In this document: positions 1 to 4,361 of the stretch, one piece after another
How positions within the stretch are numbered: the first letter of the stretch is position 1
Layout of the letters: the number at the start of each line of letters is the position of its first letter
Source: an uncultured Actinomyces sp.
GTDB taxonomy: Bacteria > Actinomycetota > Actinomycetes > Actinomycetales > Actinomycetaceae
DNA: 5,224 nt
Reading direction: 5' to 3'
NCBI GenBank assembly: GCA_900556405.1
Contig: USPB01000145.1
Span: 1 to 5,224 of the forward strand
Translations under genes and position numbers: made by a program
Notes under the pieces: model-generated
Seen by the model: only the letters and a program-made list of their open reading frames with translations
Databases searched by the model: none
What the model was told of the DNA's origin: nothing

Positions 1-1018
1 CCTTGCCGGTCTCCATGGCCATGGGGTTGGTCTTGTAGGAGGTGCCGGGGGCAACACCGAAGAAGCCTGCCTCGGGGTTGATGGCGCGCAGGCGGCCATC
101 GGTTCCCGGACGCATCCATGCAATGTCGTCACCCACGGTCTCGACCTTGTAGCCGGGGATGGTGGGCTGGAGCATGGCCAGGTTGGTCTTGCCACATGCG
201 CTGGGGAACGCTGCGGTCACGTGGTACTGCTTGCCGGTGGACTCGCGGGTCAGGCGCAGGACGAGCATGTGCTCTGCCATCCAGCCATCGCGCTTTGCCA
301 TGGTCGAAGCGATACGCAGCGCGAAGCACTTCTTGCCCAGCAGTGCGTTGCCGCCGTAACCGGAACCGAAGGACCAGATTTCGTTGGTCTCGGGGAAGTG
401 GGTGATGTACTTCTCGTCGTTGCAGGGCCAGGTGGAATCTTCCTGACCGGGCTCCAGAGGAGCACCGACGGAGTGAACGGCGGGAACCCACACGCGGCCC
501 TCGTTGATGAGGTCCATTGCCTTTGCACCCATGCGGGTCATGATGCGCATGGAGACAACAACGTAAGGAGAGTCGGTGATCTCAACGCCGAGCTGGGAGA
601 TGGGGCCACCGAGGGGACCCATGGAGAAGGGCACCACGTACATGGTGCGGCCCTTCATGGCACCCGTGAACTTCTCGTGCAGGGTGGCCTTCATTTCCTT
701 GGGGTCGGCCCAGTGGTTCGTCGGGCCGGCGTCCTCTTCCTTCTCGCAGCAGATGAAGGTACGGGACTCAACACGCGCAACGTCGGACGGCTTGGAGCGA
801 GCGAGGAAGGAGTTCGGGCGCTTCTCCTCGTTGAGCTTGGTGAACATGCCACTCTCGACCATCTGAGAGGTCAGGCGATCCCACTCCTCCTGGGAGCCGT
901 CGCAGAACTCAATGGCGTCAGGGGTGGTCAGCTCAGCAATTTCAGCAACCCACTTGACGACATCTTCGGGAGCGTTCGCCGGAGCGGCTGCACGTACGTC
1001 CTGTTCGGTCACGGACAT
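1..1018 (-). CDS. pckG: Phosphoenolpyruvate carboxykinase (GTP), N-terminal part, cut by left window edge
   Basis: Cytosolic gluconeogenic enzyme that converts oxaloacetate and GTP to phosphoenolpyruvate, CO2 and GDP. The 339 visible codons read without a break from ATG at 1018, which has a strong AGGAGG ribosome site at 1023-1028. The family usually has about 600 residues, so a little over half is present. Recognisable GTP-type motifs are the substrate region around RTMYVVPFSMGPLGGP (124-139), FGSGYGGNALLGKK (217-230), with K230 a likely manganese ligand, EH at 249-250 (second ligand), the P-loop FPSACGKTN (271-279) with the reactive cysteine C275, and GDDIAWM (296-302) with the third metal ligand. 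FFGVAPGTS (319-327) follows the family pattern. The ATP-type enzyme lacks this arrangement. No damage is seen in the visible part. It is divergent from the phosphate operon and probably has its own promoter. Confidence 0.97.
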   Translation of the reverse strand, partial: MSVTEQDVRAAAPANAPEDVVKWVAEIAELTTPDAIEFCDGSQEEWDRLTSQMVESGMFTKLNEEKRPNSFLARSKPSDVARVESRTFICCEKEEDAGPTNHWADPKEMKATLHEKFTGAMKGRTMYVVPFSMGPLGGPISQLGVEITDSPYVVVSMRIMTRMGAKAMDLINEGRVWVPAVHSVGAPLEPGQEDSTWPCNDEKYITHFPETNEIWSFGSGYGGNALLGKKCFALRIASTMAKRDGWMAEHMLVLRLTRESTGKQYHVTAAFPSACGKTNLAMLQPTIPGYKVETVGDDIAWMRPGTDGRLRAINPEAGFFGVAPGTSYKTNPMAMETGK

Positions 1019-1022
1019 TTTG

Positions 1023-1028
1023 CCTCCT
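1023..1028 (-). promoter_or_regulatory. Ribosome binding site of pckG
   Basis: On the minus strand AGGAGG lies 4 nt before the ATG at 1018. It is a full Shine-Dalgarno match and fixes the start codon; the protein then begins MSVTEQ. Confidence 0.85.
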
Positions 1029-1066
1029 GAGGCATTTTGGATTGTCGAGGCCGCGTCTGCGTCCCC

Positions 1067-1083
1067 GATTGACATAATCAATC
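1067..1083. promoter_or_regulatory. 17-bp palindrome, candidate operator for pckG
   Basis: GATTGACATAATCAATC consists of two perfect 6-bp arms (GATTGA/TCAATC) around a 5-bp A/T-rich centre. It lies about 50-65 bp before the pckG start and overlaps by three bases the best minus-strand -10 candidate at 1081-1086. A repressor bound here would block that promoter. The binding protein is unknown. Arms of this size can arise by chance, so this is a candidate only. Confidence 0.4.
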
Positions 1084-1089
1084 ATGCCA
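1081..1089 (-). promoter_or_regulatory. Putative extended -10 promoter of pckG
   Basis: Read on the minus strand, TGG precedes CATGAT, which matches TATAAT at four of six positions with an extended -10 TGn. No good -35 hexamer is seen 16-18 bp upstream. It would give a leader of roughly 55 nt for pckG. Weak evidence beyond position and composition. Confidence 0.3.
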
Positions 1090-1096
1090 GACCCCT

Positions 1097-1114
1097 CGCC
1101 CGCGCTTACGGGCG
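1097..1114. repeat. Small GC-rich inverted repeat upstream of pckG
   Basis: CGCCCG and CGGGCG pair perfectly around a 6-nt loop (CGCTTA). It lies just upstream of the putative pckG -10 element, so it is more likely to matter as DNA (a protein site) than as RNA in the pck leader. It may have no function in this GC-rich context. Confidence 0.25.
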
Positions 1115-1390
1115 CTTGGTCCCGGTCACACCACAATCGTAGTCGAACGAGTCACACACCGCCCGGCCGACAGGGACCTTCAACCCACCCCTGGGCCGTC
1201 ACGCTTCGCGCTCAACCCAGCCCAGACCTCGTCAATGAGACGGAAGTCAGCCCACAATCTCCCGCCGTGAGATAGACCACCAGATATGGGGTCACAAATC
1301 CATCACTGAACTTGAAGTCTCGCTACCCAATGACCGACGATTACAGGTAGCACAACAGTGCTGCCCACCATTGGAAGGACCGAATACACC

Positions 1391-2023
1391 ATGGGATTCC
1401 GAAACAAGACCCAAGGCCCTGACTTTTTTGAAGACTTCACCTCCCAGGCCCGCCAGCTCGTGCAGGCCGTCGAATTCCTGACGCACATCTACGCCGCCTC
1501 CCCCGAGGAGCGCATCGCCCTACGCGATCAGCTCCACGAGGTTGAGCACCGCGGCGACGAGCTGAACCACGCGATCGTTCAGCTCATCAACTCCTCGTTC
1601 ATCACGCCTTTCGACCGCGAGGATCTGCAGTCGCTGGCCTCCCACCTGGACGACTGCCTCGACTTCATCGACGAAGCCGGCGACCTCCTGGTCGTTTACG
1701 GAATCGCCGACATCCCCTCCTCCCTGGTTTCCCTGCTCAACGAGCAGATTGCGGTCATCAAGCACTGCGCGGACCTGAGCGCCGAGAACATGCCCAAGCT
1801 CAAGTCGCCCGTGGACATGCGCGACTACTGGATCGAGATCAACCGTCTCGAAAACGAGGGCGACCTGGCCTACCGTCGCACCCTGACGGCCCTGTTCGAC
1901 TCCGGCCTCGACCCGGTCACGATCATCAAGCTCAAGGACATCGTCCAGGGCCTCGAGTCCTGCGCCGACGCGTTCGAGGAGCTGGCCAACGTCATCGAGT
2001 CCCTCGCACTGAAGGAATCCTGA
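1391..2023 (+). CDS. DUF47 / PhoU-like phosphate transport accessory protein
   Basis: A 210-residue soluble, almost wholly helical cytoplasmic protein of the DUF47 (PhoU_div) family, of normal family length. Members usually sit directly before a Pit phosphate permease and are thought to modulate it. The family resembles PhoU: two related metal-site motifs are visible, EVEHRGDE (50-57) and ENEGD (154-158), both of the E-x-x-GD type, one per helical bundle. The start chosen is ATG at 1391 (MGFRNKTQ), because family proteins begin close to this point and AAGGA lies at 1375-1379. An in-frame GTG at 1358 would add 11 residues with no clear ribosome site. The pit gene starts 3 nt after the stop, so the two are surely co-transcribed. 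The precise role (Pit regulator or chaperone) is inferred from family context. Confidence 0.92.
   Translation: MGFRNKTQGPDFFEDFTSQARQLVQAVEFLTHIYAASPEERIALRDQLHEVEHRGDELNHAIVQLINSSFITPFDREDLQSLASHLDDCLDFIDEAGDLLVVYGIADIPSSLVSLLNEQIAVIKHCADLSAENMPKLKSPVDMRDYWIEINRLENEGDLAYRRTLTALFDSGLDPVTIIKLKDIVQGLESCADAFEELANVIESLALKES
2011..2016 (+). promoter_or_regulatory. Ribosome binding site of pit inside the preceding gene
   Basis: GAAGGA lies within the last codons of the DUF47 gene, 10 nt before the GTG start at 2027. It supports that GTG as the start and suggests translational coupling of the accessory protein and permease. Confidence 0.65.
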
Positions 2024-2026
2024 GCC

Positions 2027-3091
2027 GTGGATCTGAATCTGATCCTCGTCGTCGTCGTCATCGCCGTCGCGCTGTTCTTCAGCTACACGAATGGCTTCCA
2101 CGACGCGGCGAACGCGATCGCGACCTCCGTGTCGACACGCGCGTGGACTCCTCGCGCGGCGCTCCTCATGGCCGCGACGATGAACGTCATCGGCGCCATG
2201 ATGGGCACAGGCGTCGCTAAGACGGTCGGTAAGGGCATCATTTCGATCAGCGACTACGCCGAGTCTCCGCTGCCGCAGATGCAGCAAAAAGGCCTGGTCA
2301 TCATCCTTGCCGCCCTACTGGGTGCCTGCATCTGGAACCTCATCACCTGGTGGTTTGGCCTCCCCTCGTCCTCCTCGCACGCCCTGATCGGCGGCATGGC
2401 GGGTGCTGGCCTCATGAGCGGCACGGTCGTTCACTGGTGGGGCATCATGAGCCACGTCGTCATCCCGATGTTCGCCTCCCCCATCATCGGCTTCGTCGCC
2501 GGCTACTTCTTCATGAGCATCGTTCTGCGGCTGCTGCGCAATGCGCAGTATCACCGCACGATGCGTCGCTTCCGCGCCGCCCAGCGCGTGTCCTCGGCCG
2601 CCATGGCCCTCGGCCACGGCATCCAGGACGCTCAGAAGACGATGGGCATCATCGTCATGGCGCTGATGGCTGGCGGTTACGGCGAGCACCACAACATCCT
2701 CGATCCCATCACGGGCGAGATGAACGTGCCCCTGTGGGTGAAGATCTCGAGCGCTCTGGCGATTTCGCTGGGCACGATGGCGGGCGGCGGGCGCATCATG
2801 CGCACGATCGGCCGTAAGATCATCGACCTGGATCCGGCTCGCGGCTTCACCGCCGAGGCCGTGTCCGCCTCGATCCTGTACCTGTGCTCCTACGTCATCA
2901 ACGCTCCCATCTCGACGACGCAGGTCGTGTCGACGGCGATCATGGGTGTGGGTTGCACGAAGCGGTTCTCGGCTGTGCGGTGGGGCGTTGCGGGCAGCAT
3001 CGTCACCGCGTGGTTCCTCACGCTGCCAGCCGCAGCCATTGTGTCTGCCATCGTGTACTTCGTCGTGGCGCTTCCCCTGGGGGTCCACTAG
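2027..3091 (+). CDS. pit: Inorganic phosphate transporter, PiT family
   Basis: A 354-residue membrane permease (PHO4 fold) that takes up phosphate, in bacteria usually as a metal-phosphate complex driven by proton symport. It shows the internal duplication typical of the family. The first half has YTNGFHDAANAIATS (20-34), the signature loop, then GLPSSSSHALIGG (111-123). The second half has the counterparts GHGIQDAQKTMG (196-207) and NAPISTTQ (292-299). Hydrophobic stretches run throughout, including 5-18, 90-107, 144-167, 205-217 and 320-350. A basic cytoplasmic loop (168-187) separates the halves. The length is somewhat short against E. coli PitA (about 500) but normal for actinobacterial members. 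The GTG start gives MDLNLIL just before the first membrane segment. The stop codon TAG overlaps the start of the next gene. Confidence 0.95.
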   Translation: MDLNLILVVVVIAVALFFSYTNGFHDAANAIATSVSTRAWTPRAALLMAATMNVIGAMMGTGVAKTVGKGIISISDYAESPLPQMQQKGLVIILAALLGACIWNLITWWFGLPSSSSHALIGGMAGAGLMSGTVVHWWGIMSHVVIPMFASPIIGFVAGYFFMSIVLRLLRNAQYHRTMRRFRAAQRVSSAAMALGHGIQDAQKTMGIIVMALMAGGYGEHHNILDPITGEMNVPLWVKISSALAISLGTMAGGGRIMRTIGRKIIDLDPARGFTAEAVSASILYLCSYVINAPISTTQVVSTAIMGVGCTKRFSAVRWGVAGSIVTAWFLTLPAAAIVSAIVYFVVALPLGVH

Positions 3092-3531
3092 TGGTGCGCT
3101 CTCGCCTCATCGGCGCGGTCGCCGTCGTTGGACTCCTCGCCGCCCCACTTGCGGCATGCTCGGACTCATCCGTCATGCACATGCGGGTGGGCCAGTGCAT
3201 CCTCCTGCCGGAAGGGTCGGAGGAGACCACGGCGACCACCCTCGAGACGACCGGCTGTACGCACGAGCACGACGCCGAGGTCTTCCACATCGCCACGGTG
3301 GCCGACGGGGATTTCCCGGGTGCGGACGAGCTCAACAGGCAGGCCGAATCGATGTGCATCTCAGCGTTTGATGAGTACGTGGGCGCGGATTACCTGACGT
3401 CATCGCTGGATGCGACGTGGATGATCCCGACGAAGGATTCGTGGGCGCAGAAGGACCGCACAATCGTGTGTCTGGCTCGTCCGCTGGATCATTCGAAGCT
3501 GACTCAGTCTGTGCGCGACTCCGGCATGTGA
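3091..3531 (+). CDS. Small exported lipoprotein, septum-formation-family-like domain (copy 1)
   Basis: A 146-residue predicted lipoprotein. A short basic start (MVRSR) is followed by a hydrophobic stretch and the lipobox LAAC with lipidated cysteine C23; the mature protein would be anchored outside the membrane. Residues 33-146 resemble the actinobacterial Septum_form domain: VGQC (33-36), TGC...HDAEVFH (54-66), a helix with C89, YVG, SWAQKDRTIVC (117-127) and an end KLTQSVRDSG. Four cysteines (36, 56, 89, 127) remain in the mature part and probably form two disulfides. The function is unknown; the family name comes from context and does not prove a division role. GTG at 3091 overlaps the pit stop (TAGTG); a second GTG at 3094 is equally possible. 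A G-rich ribosome site is at 3079-3083. It is the last gene of the phosphate operon. Confidence 0.85.
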   Translation: MVRSRLIGAVAVVGLLAAPLAACSDSSVMHMRVGQCILLPEGSEETTATTLETTGCTHEHDAEVFHIATVADGDFPGADELNRQAESMCISAFDEYVGADYLTSSLDATWMIPTKDSWAQKDRTIVCLARPLDHSKLTQSVRDSGM

Positions 3532-3550
3532 CCCGGTTTCTGCGACGAGG

Positions 3551-3582
3551 CGTGGCGGCTCGGCTTCGGTCGAGCCGCCACG
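3551..3582 (+). terminator. Strong hairpin after the phosphate operon
   Basis: CGTGGCGGCTCG (3551-3562) pairs perfectly with CGAGCCGCCACG (3571-3582) around an 8-nt loop, starting 19 nt after the stop of copy 1. No U-tract follows, which is common for high-GC actinobacterial terminators. A small second hairpin (GAGCG 3582-3586 with CGCTC 3594-3598) follows at once. Confidence 0.75.
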
Positions 3583-3628
3583 AGCGTCAGCGGCGCTCCC
3601 GGGCAGCCCAATCGTGCCTCGCCAGGCG

Positions 3629-3655
3629 CTGTCAATCGCTGTCAAGCGCTGTCAA
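3629..3655 (+). repeat. Three CTGTCAA direct repeats, 10-bp period, candidate operator
   Basis: CTGTCAA occurs exactly three times (3629-3635, 3639-3645, 3649-3655) separated by 3 bp (TCG, GCG). Extended units GCGCTGTCAA, TCGCTGTCAA, GCGCTGTCAA differ by a single base. A 10-bp period puts the units on one face of the helix. The array ends about 31 bp before the -10 candidate, a typical place for an activator. The unit resembles PhoB-type box half-sites (CTGTCAT), although those repeat every 11 bp. The binding protein is unknown. Confidence 0.5.
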
Positions 3656-3686
3656 GCACCCGAATCATGCGGTCGACGCGGCGTTA

Positions 3687-3692
3687 TATAGT
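3687..3692 (+). promoter_or_regulatory. Putative -10 element of lipoprotein copy 2
   Basis: TATAGT matches TATAAT at five of six positions and is the most A/T-rich spot in a GC-rich intergenic stretch. No -35 hexamer is visible 16-18 bp upstream, which fits an activator-dependent promoter served by the direct repeats. Transcription would start near 3700. Confidence 0.5.
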
Positions 3693-3769
3693 GGAAGTAG
3701 CACGACGACCAGCAATCAGGCTCGCCGCGCCGCGCTCTTCCATCACGTGTGCGAAGGCGTCGTTGCTCC

Positions 3770-3775
3770 AAGGAG
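3770..3775 (+). promoter_or_regulatory. Ribosome binding site of lipoprotein copy 2
   Basis: AAGGAG lies 4 nt before ATG at 3780. It selects this start over the longer open frame that continues in from copy 1 and the terminator. Confidence 0.8.
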
Positions 3776-3779
3776 AATC

Positions 3780-4313
3780 ATGTCCCAACGTTCCTTCACA
3801 TCCCACGCCGCGCGCCCCGCGCTGATCCTCGGGGTCTCGGCCACCATCCTGAGCCTGGGCCTGTCCGCCTGTTCCGTGTCGATGTCTGGAAGTCGCAAGC
3901 CCTCGAAGGACTCGCGCACGCCCACGTCGTCAACGTCAACGTCCACGCCGACAACGACGGCCACGCAGACGCAGACGCACGTCGGGGAATGTTTCCAGTT
4001 CGGGCAGAGCGATGACAGCGACGTCACCATCGTCGACTGCAACCAGCCTCACGATGGGGAATACTTCCATATTTTCGACTTCGCAGGCACGAGCATGCCG
4101 TCCGACGACGAATTTGAGGAGGAGAGCGACGACATCTGTGGCCTGATCTTCGAGCACTACGTCGGCAAGCCCGTCGCGGACTCCACATTGGACTACGAAT
4201 GGTTTCCGCCCGGTCCGCAGACCTGGGCAAAGGGCGACCACACGGTGCAATGCTACGTCTTCGCGAAGGACAACAGTAAGCTCACCGGTTCCGTGAGGAA
4301 CTCCAACATGTGA
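3780..4313 (+). CDS. Exported lipoprotein, septum-formation-family-like domain (copy 2)
   Basis: A 177-residue predicted lipoprotein, paralogous to the upstream one. The signal peptide runs from a basic start through a hydrophobic core (14-28) to the lipobox LSAC with lipidated C31. Residues 36-66 form a Ser/Thr/Pro-rich linker, probably a flexible spacer across the cell wall and possibly glycosylated; copy 1 lacks it. The domain (68-177) repeats the copy 1 pattern: VGEC (68-71), DC..PHDGEYFH (86-97), C120, YVG (127-129), TWAKGDHTVQC (148-158) and KLTGSVRNS near the end. The four domain cysteines (71, 87, 120, 158) align with those of copy 1. The region 109-118 is very acidic. ATG at 3780 is set by AAGGAG. 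The gene has its own promoter region and ends in a hairpin against a convergent gene. The function is unknown. Confidence 0.87.
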   Translation: MSQRSFTSHAARPALILGVSATILSLGLSACSVSMSGSRKPSKDSRTPTSSTSTSTPTTTATQTQTHVGECFQFGQSDDSDVTIVDCNQPHDGEYFHIFDFAGTSMPSDDEFEEESDDICGLIFEHYVGKPVADSTLDYEWFPPGPQTWAKGDHTVQCYVFAKDNSKLTGSVRNSNM

Positions 4314-4335
4314 CCCCGCTTCTGCGCGCGCTCGT

Positions 4336-4361
4336 GGCGGCTCGGCTTGTGCCGGGTCGCC
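4336..4361 (+). terminator. Hairpin terminator in the 48-nt convergent gap
   Basis: GGCGGCTCGG (4336-4345) pairs with CCGGGTCGCC (4352-4361) around a 6-nt loop: ten pairs in plus-strand RNA, two of them G-U. In minus-strand RNA those two become C-A mismatches, so the structure favours plus-strand transcripts, i.e. termination of lipoprotein copy 2. It abuts the stop codon of the minus-strand gene at 4362-4364. Confidence 0.55.

Larger units (their letters stand above)
1019..1390. other. Divergent intergenic region between pckG and the phosphate operon
   Basis: 372 bp with no convincing gene. It holds the pckG ribosome site, palindrome and -10 candidate at the left. At the right, TTGAAG (1312-1317) is followed 18 bp later by GACGAT (1336-1341), a weak candidate promoter for the plus-strand operon; GACGAT matches TATAAT at only three positions. 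GTCACA occurs on the plus strand at 1125, 1151 and 1291, without an inverted partner at CRP-type spacing. The stretch 1160-1290 shows nothing I can name. Confidence 0.6.
3583..3779. other. Regulatory intergenic region before lipoprotein copy 2
   Basis: 197 bp without a credible gene. In order it has a small inverted repeat, the CTGTCAA repeat array, the TATAGT -10 candidate, an untranslated leader of about 80 nt and the ribosome site. It indicates that copy 2 has its own promoter and is not read only from the phosphate operon. Confidence 0.6.

Noticed and set aside
221..1030. Plus-strand open frame of 269 codons opposite pckG
   Set aside because: It is fully antisense to a well-conserved enzyme, has no recognisable domain, and results from GC-biased codons keeping the opposite frame open.
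1069..1074. Perfect TTGACA as a plus-strand -35 element
   Set aside because: No -10-like hexamer lies 16-18 bp downstream (the sequence there is C-rich), and the hexamer is part of the palindrome.
1084..1275. Small plus-strand open frame of 63 codons in the divergent region
   Set aside because: No ribosome site, a Pro/Ser/Arg-rich product and no domain; it overlaps the likely pckG control region.
1125..1296. GTCACA copies as CRP/GlxR sites
   Set aside because: None has the inverted TGTGA partner at the required spacing, and the distances between copies are irregular.
1358..1390. GTG at 1358 as start of the DUF47 gene
   Set aside because: It has only a weak upstream purine stretch, and adds 11 residues not expected for the family; ATG at 1391 is preferred.
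1520..2287. Minus-strand open frame of 255 codons across the DUF47 and pit genes
   Set aside because: It spans the junction of two clearly real genes on the other strand and its product is a His/Asp/Val/Arg-rich shadow without family features.
2315..3088. Minus-strand open frame of 257 codons opposite pit
   Set aside because: Composition (His, Arg, Asp, Ala) is typical of an antisense shadow of a GC-rich membrane protein gene.
3629..3655. CRISPR array
   Set aside because: The units are only 7-10 bp with 3-bp spacers, far too short for CRISPR repeats and spacers.
3417..3779. In-frame extension upstream of lipoprotein copy 2
   Set aside because: It would run through copy 1, its terminator hairpin and a promoter region. 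The ribosome site and signal peptide place the start at 3780.
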